49,611 nt of DNA from Microbispora triticiradicis (GTDB taxonomy: Bacteria; Actinomycetota; Actinomycetes; Streptosporangiales; Streptosporangiaceae). Where the stretch lies: assembly GCA_003260025.2 (NCBI GenBank), contig QFZU02000285.1, forward strand, positions 1-49,611, in the 5' to 3' direction. This document shows positions 7,956 to 18,800 of this stretch, piece after piece; the stretch's first letter is position 1, and each line of letters starts with the position of its first letter. The notes below the pieces were generated by a model that was given only the letters and a program-made list of their open reading frames with translations, did no database searches and was not told the DNA's origin. Both the position numbers and the translations under genes were made by a program.

Positions 7956-7996
7956 GGCGGGCGCACGCTCCTCCTCGGGGAGTAGCGAAGCCCGCC
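7956..7996 (+). terminator. Possible terminator of the two-component operon
   Basis: GGCGGGC (7956-7962) can pair with GCCCGCC (7990-7996) with an inner CTCC/GGAG stem, 12 bases after the regulator stop. No T-run. Confidence 0.35.
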
Positions 7997-8106
7997 GGAT
8001 CCTCCTGTGGGCGCAGGCGCGGGCCGTACGCGCGGCCGATGCCCGGCCGGGCCCGCCCCGGGTACCGTCGGAGACAGGGCGTGGCCGTGGGGGCGCGGAA
8101 CACGCC

Positions 8107-8166
8107 CCGCCGGTACGGCTCCCGGGGACCGTCTTGGGGGAAGGACGGAGGGAGCCGTACCGGCGG
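8107..8166. terminator. 60-base hairpin with 17-base perfect arms, between convergent operons
   Basis: The 17 bases at 8107-8123 are the exact reverse complement of 8150-8166. Inside the 26-base loop CCGTC (8129-8133) pairs with GACGG (8144-8148). The element lies 22 bases downstream of the oppF stop and 160 bases after the response-regulator stop, so a bidirectional terminator is the simplest reading. The length and perfection of the arms are unusual. Confidence 0.6.
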
Positions 8167-8187
8167 AGGACGCCGCGCGCCGGTCAC

Positions 8188-9260
8188 TCAGGCGAGGGCG
8201 CCGCCCTCGGGGGCGGGGGCGGCCTCGGCCGGGACAGCGCCCGTGGAGGCCGTGCCTCCCAGCACGCCTTCCAGGGAGCCGGCGACGTTCTCGGGGAAGT
8301 GGCAGGCCACCTGGTGGCCGGGGGCGAGCGTCTCCAGCGGCGGCTCGACCGTCCGGCAGACCTCCTGCGCCTTCCAGCAGCGGGTGTGGAACCGGCAGGC
8401 GGGCGGCGGGTTCAGCGGCGAGGGCACGTCGCCCTGCAGCCGGATCCGCTCCCGGCCCGCGCGCCGCTTCGGGTCCGGAATCGGGACCGCCGACAGCAGC
8501 GCGTTGGTGTACGGATGCATGGGCGATTCGTACAGGCCCTTGCGGTCGGCGATCTCGACGATCTTGCCGAGGTACATCACCGCGACGCGGTCGCTGATGT
8601 GCCGCACCACCGACAGGTCGTGCGCGATCACGACGTAGGTCAGGTCGAGCTCCCCCTGCAGGTCCTCCAGCAGGTTGACGACCTGTGCCTGGATCGACAC
8701 GTCGAGCGCGGAGACCGGCTCGTCCGCGATGATCAGCTTGGGCTTCAGCGCGAGCGTCCTGGCGATCCCGATGCGCTGCCGCTGACCGCCGGAGAACTCG
8801 TGCGGATAGCGGTTGTAGTGCTCGGGGTTCAGGCCGACGAGCTCCAGGATCTCCTGGACCGCCTTCTTCGTGCCCTGCTCGGTCTTGATCCCCTGGATCC
8901 GGAACGGCGCGCCGACGATGGCGCCGACCGTGTGGCGGGGGTTGAGCGAGCTGTAGGGGTCCTGGAAGATCATCTGCACGTCCCGGCGGAGCGGGCGCAG
9001 CCGCCCCTGGGACATGTGCGTGACGTCGTGTCCCGCGAAGACGATCTTCCCGCCGGTGGGCTCGATCAGCCTCGTGATGAGGCGTCCGGTGGTGGTCTTG
9101 CCGCATCCCGACTCGCCGACCAGGCCGAGGGTCTCCCCCTTCCTGACGTCGAAGCTGATGCCGTCGACGGCCCTGACCGCGCCGACCTGCCGCTGGAGCA
9201 GGCCCTTGGTGACCGGGAAGTGCTTCTCCAGCCCCTGTACGGACAGCAAGGGCTCCTCGT

Positions 9261-9264
<4 letters not shown>
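8188..9264 (-). CDS. oppF: Oligopeptide/dipeptide ABC importer, ATP-binding subunit F
   Basis: 358 aa from GTG at 9264, whose GTGA overlaps the oppD stop. Walker A is GESGCGKTT (50-58), the signature is [14 protein letters not shown] and Walker B LIIADEP. The C-terminal oligopeptide-transporter extension (about 270-330) contains the conserved CRFHTRC cysteines, which mark the OppD/DppF subfamily. It energises peptide import together with OppD. A longer upstream reading frame exists but has no domain support, so the coupled GTG is preferred. Peptide preference is unknown. Confidence 0.93.
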
Positions 9265-10282
<1,018 letters not shown>

Positions 10283-10286
<4 letters not shown>

Positions 10287-11299
10287 CCCAGCCTCACCCT
10301 CGGGTCCACGACGGCGTACAGGAGGTCGACGATCAGGTTGGCGAGCACCACGAACAGGGTGACCAGCAGCACGACGCCCATGATCTTGGGCAGGTCGTTG
10401 GACTGGATCGCCTGGACGGCGTACTTGCCGAGCCCGGGGAGGGAGAACGTGCTCTCGGTCAGCACCGCGCCGCCGAGCAGCAGCCCGAGGTCCAGGCCGA
10501 AGATCGTCAGGATGGGGGTGAGCGCGCCGCGCAGGCCGTGCTTCACGATGACCTTCGACTCCGGCAGGCCCTTCGCGCGGGCCGTGCGGATGTAGTCCTC
10601 CCCCATCGTCTCCAGCATGCCCGCCCGGGTCAGCCGGGCGTAGCTCGCCGCGTAGAGGAAGGCCAGGGTGATCCACGGCAGGATGAGGTCGTACGCCCAC
10701 TCGCCGGGGTTCTCGGTGATGGCCGTGTAGCTGCCGCCCGGCGCCGTGATGCCGAACCGGTAGCTGAAGAAAACCAGGCAGATGATGCCGGTGAAGAAGA
10801 TCGGCAGGGAGACCCCGGCCAGGGCCACGCCCATCGCGGCCCGGTCGAAGAAGCTGCCCCTGCGCAGCGCGGACACCACGCCCGTGGCGACGCCCGCGAT
10901 CAGCCAGATGATCGACGCTCCGATGGCCAGCGACACGGTGACGGGCAGCCGGTCCAGCAGTTCGGGCCACACGGGCGTCTTGGTGATGAACGAGTAGCCG
11001 AGGCAGGGAGCCGGGCAGTGCTCGACGCTCGCCCCGGTGTCGTATTCGGCACCCAGGACGATTCCCTTGATCCATCTGCCGTACTGCACCACCAGCGGAT
11101 CGTTGAAACCGAGCTTGTCCGCGATGGCCGCCACCGTCTCCGCCGAGGCGCCCTTGCTGCCGACGTAGCGGCTCGCGAAGTCGATCGTCGTGACGCCCGC
11201 CAGACGCGGGATCACGAAGAAGATGGAGAAGGTGACGATGCTCACCACGACGAGCATCAGCACCGCGGCGATGAGCCGCCGGATGATATATGAGACCAC
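10283..11299 (-). CDS. oppB: Oligopeptide/dipeptide ABC importer, permease B
   Basis: 338 aa from GTG at 11299 ([20 protein letters not shown]). Six membrane segments are apparent, with a long external loop after the first (residues 30-105) that is typical of OppB/DppB, and the cytoplasmic coupling motif near [17 protein letters not shown] that docks on the ATPases. It follows oppA by 73 bases and is coupled to oppD. Confidence 0.94.
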
Positions 11300-11372
11300 T
11301 GTTCCCCCGGCTCCGGGAGTCCGGCCGGTCGCCCGGCCGGACCCCCTTGCGCCTTGCCTCGTCGCCTAACGG

Positions 11373-13133
11373 TTACTCGACACCCATGTTGAGGTAGTCG
11401 TACATGTCCCAGGCGCCCGAGACGAACACGTTCGTCAGGCCCTTGCCCCGCAGAAGCAGGCCCTTCGACCACACCTCCGGCAGGACGTAGGCGCCCTCCA
11501 TGACCTTCTGGTCGATCTGGCCCCAGATCGCGTCGCTCTTGCTCTTGTCCTGCTCGCTGTTCGCCTGGTCGATGAGGCTGTCGATCTCGTCGCTGCGCAC
11601 GCTCAGGTTGTAGTTGCCCGCCGCGCGGACGACCCGGCTGTCGACGATCTGCGACATGAAGCCGAAGCCCGTGTTCCAGTCGGCCGACCAGCCGTTGGTG
11701 GCGAGGCCGATGTTGTTGGCCTTGGTGTAGGCCGGCTTGCCGGCGTAGCTGGAGAAGTACTCGCTGGTGGGGAAGCCCTTCAGGGTCAGCTTGATGCCGA
11801 CCTTGGCGAGCGCCTGCTGCAGCGACTCGGCCGCCGCCTGCTCCTTCGGACGGTCCGAGCGGAACGTCATCACGGTCTCGAAGCCCTCGGGCTTGCCGCA
11901 GGCCTGCAGCGCCGCCTTGGCCTTCTCGACGTCGCCCGTGGCGGTCGGGTACAGGTCGAGCTTCTTCCAGCCGCCGATCGACGGCGGCATCAGGCCGGTC
12001 GCGATCTCGCCGGCGAGCTGGCCGCCGTAGGCGTTCTGCAGACCGACCCGGTCGGCGCCGTAGATGATCGCCTTGCGGCAGTCGACGTTGTCCAGCGGCG
12101 GGTTGTCACCGAGGATCGAGATGTACCAGGTCCGGGAGCCGGTCGGGTTGTCGGTCCGGTTCTTGAGCTGCGGGTCGGCCTGGATCGTGCCGACCGCCGC
12201 GGCCTGGACGCCGGTGCCGGCCAGGTCGACGTGCAGGTCGCCGGCGACGATCCGGTTGTCCAGGTCGTTCGCCTCGACGCCGAGCGAGACCTCGTAGCGG
12301 TCCGGCAGCGCCTTGCGGATCGGGTCGGTGGCCTGGTCCCAGTTCGGGTTGCGGACGAGGGTGTACTGCTTGCCCTCCTCGACCTTCTCGAACATGTACG
12401 GGCCCGACGCGACCGGGTGCTGGCGGTACTTGATGCCGGTGTCCTTGTCCTTGGGCACCGGCACGGTGGCGGGCAGCGCGGCGAAGTTGTCGAAGCCGGA
12501 GAAGGCCTTCTTGAGGTGGAAGACGATCGTCTGGTCGTCCGGCGTCTCGATGGCGGAGTCGGTATTGACGTCCGGCGTCTTGTAGACGCTCTTGAAGTCC
12601 TTCGGCAGGTCCAGCCAGTCGTTGAAGTACGTCGGGCCGTTGACGAAGGTGTCCTTGTCGAGCTGGCGCAGCACGGCGTACTTCACGTCCTTGGACGTGA
12701 TGGGGGTGCCGTCCTCGAACTTGACGCCCTGCCGGAGCTTGTAGGTCCAGGTCTTGCCGTCGTCGGACGACTTGCCGAGGCTCTCCGCCAGGTCGGGGAC
12801 CAGCTCGCGGCCGCCCTGCCCGGGGGCCGGCTTGTACGTCACCAGCGGGCGGCCGTAGATGCGCGAGAAGTTCCACGACAGGCCGTAGTAGGTGTCACCG
12901 GGGTCGATGGAGTCCCACGCCTCGGTGATGGCCATCTTGAGCGTTCCCCCCTTCTTGTCGGAGGGGTTCACCACACTTTCCAGACCGGCGTTGGCCTGCG
13001 CCTCCTGGCTGCCCGCCGCCGAACCGGAGTCGTTCTTGGTCTCTCCGCCGCCGCCACCGCCGCACGCGGAAAGGCCCAGGGAGAGAGCGACACCCGCGGC
13101 CAGGAAGGCCGGTGTGGCGTATCTCTTCTTCAT
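11373..13133 (-). CDS. oppA: Peptide-binding lipoprotein (SBP_bac_5 family)
   Basis: 586 aa. The lipoprotein signal peptide has lipobox LSAC with lipidated Cys24, followed by a Gly run and a flexible linker. The mature domain is a family 5 solute-binding protein (GGTLKMAITEAWDSIDPGDT near residues 62-81; KDVKYAVLRQLDK; VASGPYMFEKVEEGKQYTLV). It captures peptides outside the membrane and delivers them to OppB/OppC. It sits between the permease genes, an order less common than oppA first. AAGGGG precedes the ATG at good spacing. Confidence 0.94.
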   Translation of the reverse strand: MKKRYATPAFLAAGVALSLGLSACGGGGGGETKNDSGSAAGSQEAQANAGLESVVNPSDKKGGTLKMAITEAWDSIDPGDTYYGLSWNFSRIYGRPLVTYKPAPGQGGRELVPDLAESLGKSSDDGKTWTYKLRQGVKFEDGTPITSKDVKYAVLRQLDKDTFVNGPTYFNDWLDLPKDFKSVYKTPDVNTDSAIETPDDQTIVFHLKKAFSGFDNFAALPATVPVPKDKDTGIKYRQHPVASGPYMFEKVEEGKQYTLVRNPNWDQATDPIRKALPDRYEVSLGVEANDLDNRIVAGDLHVDLAGTGVQAAAVGTIQADPQLKNRTDNPTGSRTWYISILGDNPPLDNVDCRKAIIYGADRVGLQNAYGGQLAGEIATGLMPPSIGGWKKLDLYPTATGDVEKAKAALQACGKPEGFETVMTFRSDRPKEQAAAESLQQALAKVGIKLTLKGFPTSEYFSSYAGKPAYTKANNIGLATNGWSADWNTGFGFMSQIVDSRVVRAAGNYNLSVRSDEIDSLIDQANSEQDKSKSDAIWGQIDQKVMEGAYVLPEVWSKGLLLRGKGLTNVFVSGAWDMYDYLNMGVE

Positions 13134-13177
13134 GTGTATTGCACCCCTTGTAGGTAGGAGCCGGGGAACCGGAGGGA

Positions 13178-14176
13178 TCAGCGGGACGACTTGGGATCGA
13201 GCGCGTCGCGGAGACCGTCGCCGAAAAGGTTGAAGGCGAGCACCGTGATGAAGATCGCCATGCCGGGGAAGAACATGAAGTGCGGGACCGTGTAGTACTT
13301 CACGGCCGCCGATAGCATGCCGCCCCAGGTCGCGGTGGGCGGCTGGATGCCCACGCCGAGGAACGACAGCGCCGCCTCGAACAGCACGTTCGTCGGGATC
13401 AGCAGCGTCGCGTAGATGAGGATCGGTGCGATCAGATTCGGAAGAACCTCGCGGAAGAGGATATAGGGCCCACGTGCCCCCAGGCTTCGCGCGGCGTCCA
13501 CGAACTCGCGCTCGCGCAGCGACAGCGTCTGGCCCCGGATGATCCGCCCGATGTACGGCCAGTTGAAGAAGCCGATGACGAAGATCAGCAGCAGGATGCG
13601 GAGCGTGTCGCCCTTCACCGCGAGCTGGGTCTCGAACTGGCCGAGCACGCCGACCAGCGAGAGCGCGAAGACCAGGAGGGGGAAGGCGAGGAAGATGTCC
13701 ATCGCCCGGCTGATCAGGGTGTCCACCCAGCCGCCGAAGTAGCCGGCCACGATCCCCATGACCGTCCCGATCACGACCGACAGGAGCGTGGCGAAGAAGG
13801 CCACGAGCAGCGAGATCCGGGCGCCGTAGACGACGCGGCTGAACAGGTCGCGCCCGTTGACCGGCTCGACGCCGAACAGGAAGTCCTTGCCGATGCCGCT
13901 GCCGCCCTTGGGCTGCATGGTCAGGGTGTCGATCATCTCCTGGTGGAACTCGTTCGGCGGATGGCCGAACCAGCCCACGAGCAGCGGCGCGAAGATCGCG
14001 ACCAGGATCAGGAGGACAACGACGAGGCCGCCGGTGATGGCCACCTTGTCGCGCTTGAGCCGCATCCAGGCGATCTGGCCGAGCGAGCGGCCCTGGATGG
14101 GGGCGCCGCCGGCCTTGGCGACGGCCTCCGGCTCCGCGCGCATCTCCTCACCGGAGACGTCGAGAGGGGCGCTCAC
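13178..14176 (-). CDS. oppC: Oligopeptide/dipeptide ABC importer, permease C
   Basis: 332 aa from GTG at 14176; GGAGGGG five bases upstream decides this start over a longer frame reaching 14215. The N-terminal cytoplasmic OppC_N segment with RSLGQIAWMRLKRDKVA precedes the first membrane helix, then five further helices and the ATPase-coupling motif near EFVDAARSLGARGPYILFRE. It is the first gene of the importer operon. Upstream is a 360-base non-coding region that should carry the operon promoter. Confidence 0.93.
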   Translation of the reverse strand: MSAPLDVSGEEMRAEPEAVAKAGGAPIQGRSLGQIAWMRLKRDKVAITGGLVVVLLILVAIFAPLLVGWFGHPPNEFHQEMIDTLTMQPKGGSGIGKDFLFGVEPVNGRDLFSRVVYGARISLLVAFFATLLSVVIGTVMGIVAGYFGGWVDTLISRAMDIFLAFPLLVFALSLVGVLGQFETQLAVKGDTLRILLLIFVIGFFNWPYIGRIIRGQTLSLREREFVDAARSLGARGPYILFREVLPNLIAPILIYATLLIPTNVLFEAALSFLGVGIQPPTATWGGMLSAAVKYYTVPHFMFFPGMAIFITVLAFNLFGDGLRDALDPKSSR

Positions 14177-14315
14177 CGGGCCCCTCCGGTGGCCGCTGTA
14201 CTGCGGGCGGCGCACTCAGAAGAGCCGGAGTACGGCACTGAGGCGGAGGAGCGAAGTTCGCTCATGACCTTGCTTCGCGCGGCCATTTGGTGTACGGCCC
14301 CCTGGGTCCCAGACG

Positions 14316-14366
14316 ACATTGTCCAGCGGGGCCCGCTGTCGACGGCGCCCCGCAAACGGACAATGT
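14316..14366. repeat. 51-base nested inverted repeat in the opp leader
   Basis: Outer arms ACATTGTCC (14316-14324) and GGACAATGT (14358-14366) are perfect. Inside them GCGGGGC (14326-14332) pairs with GCCCCGC (14347-14353), and CCG/CGG (14333-14335, 14343-14345) close a 7-base loop. It lies 140 bases before oppC. It could be an RNA structure in the leader or a bipartite operator whose half-sites are 42 bases apart. Confidence 0.65.
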
Positions 14367-14518
14367 ATGCGTTGAGCTGGGATGACCAGTCCCCAGAGCA
14401 GGCCTGTGGCCCAACTGTGATTTACCAGAAACTTATTCGTGTTGATCTTGAAAGGATTGTCGGAGTCCCGTTTCGATTGTGTCGTGGAACTGTAACATTG
14501 CACCCACGGGTAACTTGG

Positions 14519-14533
14519 TCCCACGATGTGGGA
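14519..14533. other. TCCCAC-GAT-GTGGGA palindrome
   Basis: Six-base perfect arms with a 3-base centre, directly after the stop of the small membrane protein gene (minus strand) and upstream of the opp operon. Either a weak terminator or an operator. Confidence 0.4.
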
Positions 14534-14536
14534 TGT

Positions 14537-15016
14537 TCAGCCGATCCCGCGCCGCTTCAGGATGTCCTCGATCTCGGAGAAATCGTCCGCCGCGGGCTGT
14601 TCGACCTGACGTGGTGCCGCCTTCGCGGTTTGCACCTTCTTGGGCGTTTCAGCCTTCGGTGCGGCCGGTGTCGTCTCGGCGGGACCGGGGCGGGGCGTAC
14701 GGGCCCGGGAGAGCGACCGGCCGCGCATCGCGCCGGACACGACGAACAGCACCGCCGACAGGCCCGCCACGGCCACGCCGGCCCACGCGAGCGGCGACAG
14801 CACCAGGCCGGTCACGAAGCTCACGGCGGCCGTGCCGATGTTCCACAGCGTGGCCTGCGCGCCGGTGAGATAGGCGGCCAGCGGCAGCAGGGACCACGCG
14901 GCGGCCCGCAGACCCGCGGCCGCTCCCCTGCGGCGGAAGGCCAGATAGGTGAGCACGAGGCCCACCGCTGTCAGGCCGCCGCACACCGGCAGCCAGGCGA
15001 TGTCGTTGTAAGTCAT
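14537..15016 (-). CDS. Small conserved-type membrane protein of unknown function
   Basis: 159 aa from ATG at 15016 with AGGGG upstream. Hydrophobic segments are seen at about residues 8-27, 40-58, 62-77 and 79-97. A basic stretch (RGRSLSRAR) and an Ala/Pro/Lys/Thr-rich linker follow, ending in an acidic cytoplasmic tail DDFSEIEDILKRRGIG, which looks like a short conserved motif for protein contact. I do not recognise the family. The HAD gene upstream is in the same orientation 74 bases away. Confidence 0.75.
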   Translation of the reverse strand: MTYNDIAWLPVCGGLTAVGLVLTYLAFRRRGAAAGLRAAAWSLLPLAAYLTGAQATLWNIGTAAVSFVTGLVLSPLAWAGVAVAGLSAVLFVVSGAMRGRSLSRARTPRPGPAETTPAAPKAETPKKVQTAKAAPRQVEQPAADDFSEIEDILKRRGIG

Positions 15017-15090
15017 GGCGGGGCCCCTTCGTCACGTACCTCCATCCTGGCATCCGTGACGCGATCATGTGGGGCCCGCGCCACCCCGAT

Positions 15091-15732
15091 TCAGCGGACG
15101 AGTGCCCGGAGAAAATCCACGTCCACGTCGAGCAGCGACGGCATGACGACCCGCCCAGGCGCCTGCGCGATCGGCAGCACGCCCGGCACGGCGACGACCC
15201 GGCAGCCCGCCGCCGTCGCCGACGCCACGCCGTTCGGCGAGTCCTCCAGCGCGACGCACCGCCCCGGGTCGACCGACAGCAGGCCCGCCGCCGTGAGGTA
15301 CGGCTCCGGGTGGGGCTTGGTGCAGGTGACGTCGTCGGCCGTCACGATCACTTCGAAGTGCTCCCGGCCCACGGCCTTCAGCACGGCGTCGGCGATGATC
15401 CGCAGCGACGACGTGACGAGCGCGGTGCGCACCCCGTGGTCGGCGAGCCCGCGCAGCAGGTCCAGGGCGCCCGGCATCGGCGTCACGTCGGCCGACAGCC
15501 TGCTCTCCATACCGTCGATCAGCCACTGCCCCACCAGCATGGGATCGACGTCCGCCCGCGTCAGCTCCAGCATGTACCTGACGGTGCGGTCCCAGGAGCC
15601 GCCCACGAGCTGCTCCTGGTGCTCCGGGCCCCAGGTGCCGCCGAGGCGGGTGACCACCTCGGTCTCGACCTCGAACCACACCCCTTCGGTGTCGACGAGC
15701 AGTCCGTCCATGTCGAACAGCACGGCGTCCAC
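15091..15732 (-). CDS. HAD-superfamily phosphatase (beta-phosphoglucomutase-like)
   Basis: 213 aa from GTG at 15732, preceded by AAAGGGG. HAD motif I is FDMDGLLVDTE with the nucleophile Asp7 and general acid Asp9, motif II LVTSS, the motif III lysine is in CTKPHPEPY and motif IV is ALEDSPNG. A helical cap at residues 16-80 places it in subfamily I, which dephosphorylates sugar phosphates or similar small metabolites. It lies downstream of metH in the same orientation, but a hairpin lies between them. Substrate unknown. Confidence 0.9.
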   Translation of the reverse strand: MDAVLFDMDGLLVDTEGVWFEVETEVVTRLGGTWGPEHQEQLVGGSWDRTVRYMLELTRADVDPMLVGQWLIDGMESRLSADVTPMPGALDLLRGLADHGVRTALVTSSLRIIADAVLKAVGREHFEVIVTADDVTCTKPHPEPYLTAAGLLSVDPGRCVALEDSPNGVASATAAGCRVVAVPGVLPIAQAPGRVVMPSLLDVDVDFLRALVR

Positions 15733-15824
15733 GTGGCCCCTTTCCCCCGGTCACCCCCCCGATGAGGGGGGACTGACATGGTACGGGGGCCGCGTGGGCG
15801 CGACGACGGCCGGTCGGACGTTGC

Positions 15825-15842
15825 GGCACCCGTCCGGGTGCC
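15825..15842 (-). terminator. Hairpin after metH
   Basis: GGCACCC (15825-15831) and GGGTGCC (15836-15842) form a compact stem with a 4-base loop, four bases past the metH stop. No T-run follows on the minus strand. Confidence 0.5.
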
Positions 15843-15845
15843 CGG

Positions 15846-18800
15846 TCAGACGTTGAAGTACTTCGCCTCGGGGTGGTGGACGACCAGGGCTGAGGTGGCC
15901 TGCTCCGGGTGGAGCTGGAACTCCTCCGACAGCGTCACGCCGATACGCGCGGGGTCGAGCAGCTCCATGACCTGCACCTGGTCCTCCAGGTTGGGGCAGG
16001 CCGGGTAGCCGAAGGAGTAGCGGCAGCCGGTGATGTTCACCTTGAGCATGTCGGCCAGCGACTCGTCGCCGCCGATGCCCAGCTCCGACCGCACCCGCGC
16101 GTGCCAGTATTCGGCCAGCGCCTCGGTGAGCTGCACCGACAGGCCGTGGAGCTCCAGGTATTCGCGGTAGGCGTCCTTCGCGAACAGCTCGGCCGCGGCC
16201 GCGCTGACGCGGTTGCCCATCGTGACGACCTGGAGGCCGACGACGTCCACCTCCCCCGACTCGCGGGAGCGGAAGAAGTCGGCCAGGCACAGGTGGCGGT
16301 CGCGGCGCTGACGCGGGAAGGTGAAGCGGGTGCGCTCCTTGCCGTCCTCGTCGAGGATGATCAGGTTGTCGCCCTCGCTCACGCAGGGGAAGTAGCCGTA
16401 GGCGACCGCCGCCTCCAGTAGGTTCTCCGTCTGCAGGCGCTCCAGCCACATCCGCAGCCGGGGCCGGCCCTCCGTCTCGACCAGTTCCTCGTACGACGGG
16501 CCGTCGCCGCCCCTGGCGGCCTTCAGGCCCCACTGGCCCATGAACGTCGCCCGCTCGTCGAGGAACGCGGCGTAGTCGGCCAGCGGGATGCCCTTCACCA
16601 CCCGGTCGCCGAGGAACGGCGGGGCGGGCACGGGAACATCCGCCGCGACGTCGGAGCGGGCCGGGACGTCCTCCTCCGCGGTCCGCGTCAGCACCGCCCC
16701 GGTCTTCACCCGGCGCGCGCGCAGCGGCGGCAGCGACGCGCCGTCCTCCCCGCGCTTGACCGCCATGAAGGCGTCCATCAGGCGCAGGCCCTCGAACGCG
16801 TCGCGGGCGTAGCGGACCTCGCCCCGGTACACGTCGGCCAGGTCCTGCTCGACGTACGCCCTGGTCAGCGCGGCGCCGCCGAGGAGCACCGGGAACTTGC
16901 CGGCAAGACCCCGGGAGTTCAGCTCCTCGAGGTTCTCCTTCATCACGACGGTGGACTTCACCAGCAGCCCGGACATGCCGATCACGTCGGCCCGGTGCTC
17001 CTCGGCGGCCTCCAGGATCGCCGACACCGGCTGCTTGATACCGAGGTTCACCACGTCGTAGCCGTTGTTGGACAGGATGATGTCGACGAGGTTCTTGCCG
17101 ATGTCGTGCACGTCGCCCTTCACCGTGGCGAGCACGATGCGGCCCTTGGTGCTGCCCTCGACCTTCTCCATGTGCGGTTCGAGGTAGGCCACGGCCGTCT
17201 TCATCACCTCGGCCGACTGGAGCACGAACGGAAGCTGCATCTCGCCGGAGCCGAACAGCTCGCCGACGACCTTCATGCCGTCGAGCAGCACGTCGTTGAT
17301 GATCTCCAGTGCGGGCCGCTGGGCGAGGGCCTCGTCGAGGTCGGCCTCCAGGCCCTTGCGCTCGCCGTCGACGATGCGCCGCTTGAGCCGCTCCCACAGC
17401 GGCAGCCCGGCCAGCTCGGCCGCCTTCCCGGCCTTCACCGACGCCGCGTCCACGCCCTCGTACAGCTCCATGAACCGCTGCAGCGGGTCGTAGCCCTCGC
17501 GCCTGCGGTCGTACACCAGGTCGAGCGCGACCTGGCGCTGCTCGTCCGGGATCCGGTTCATGGGCAGGATCTTGGAGGCGTGCACGATCGCGGAGTCGAG
17601 CCCCGCGTTGACGCACTCGTTCAGGAACACCGAGTTCAGCACGATGCGCGCGGCCGGGTTGAGACCGAACGACACGTTGGAGACGCCGAGCGTGGTCTGC
17701 ACGGTCGGATAACGGCGCTTGAGCTCGCGGATCGCCTCGATCGTCTCGATGCCGTCGCGCCGGGTCTCCTCCTGGCCGGTGGCGATCGGGAACGTCAGGC
17801 AGTCGACGATGATGTCCTCGACCCGCATGCCCCAGTTGTGCACCAGGTCCTCGATGAGGCGGGCGGCGATCCGCACCTTCCACTCGGCGGTGCGGGCCTG
17901 GCCCTCCTCGTCGATGGTCAGCGCGACCACGGCCGCGCCGTGCTCCCGCACCAGGCGCATGACCTTCTGGAACCGCGAGTCGGGGCCGTCGCCGTCCTCG
18001 TAGTTCACCGAGTTGATCACGGCCCGGCCGCCGAGCATCTCCAGGCCCGCCTCCAGCACGGCCGGCTCGGTCGAGTCGAGCACGATCGGCAGCGTCGAGG
18101 CGGTGGCGAAGCGGAACGCCAGTTCCTTCATGTCGGCGACGCCGTCGCGGCCGACGTAGTCGACGCACAGGTCCAGCAGGTGCGCGCCGTCGCGGGCCTG
18201 CGCCCGGGCGATCTCGACGCACTCCTCGTAGTTGCCCGCCAGCATCGCCTCGCGGAACGCCTTGGAGCCGTTGGCGTTGGTCCGCTCGCCGATGGCCAGA
18301 TACGACGTGTCCTGCCGGAACGGCACGTGCTGGTACAGCGAGGCCGCGCCGGCCTCGGGACGGGGGCGCCGCTCGCCGCGGGCGCGCCCGCCGACCCGCT
18401 CGACCACCTGGCGCAGGTGCTCGGGGGTCGTGCCGCAGCAGCCGCCCACGAGGGCGAGCCCGTAGTCGCGGGTGAAGTTCTCGTGCGCGTCCGCCAGCTC
18501 GCCCGGGCTCAGCGGGTAGTAGGCGCCGTCGGACGTGAGCTGCGGCAGCCCGGCGTTGGGCATGCACGACAGCGGCACGCGGGCGTGCCTGGCCAGGTAG
18601 CGCAGGTGCTCGCTCATCTCGGCGGGGCCGGTGGCGCAGTTGAGCCCGATCAGGTCGACGCCGAGCGGCTCGATCGCGGTCAGCGCGGCGCCGATCTCGG
18701 AGCCGAGCAGCATCGCGCCGTTGGTCTCGATGGTGACCTGGGTGATGATCGGAACGTCCCGCCCGGCGGCCTCGACGGCCCGCTTCGCGCCGACGACGGC

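Larger units (their letters stand above)
14177..14536. other. 360-base non-coding leader region of the opp operon
   Basis: No credible gene on either strand. The region is less GC-rich than its surroundings, especially 14400-14510. It contains the nested dyad at 14316-14366, a TACATT hexamer on the minus strand (14367-14362) that could be a -10 element, and the 6-base-arm palindrome at 14519-14533. No strong -35 was recognised. Confidence 0.6.
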
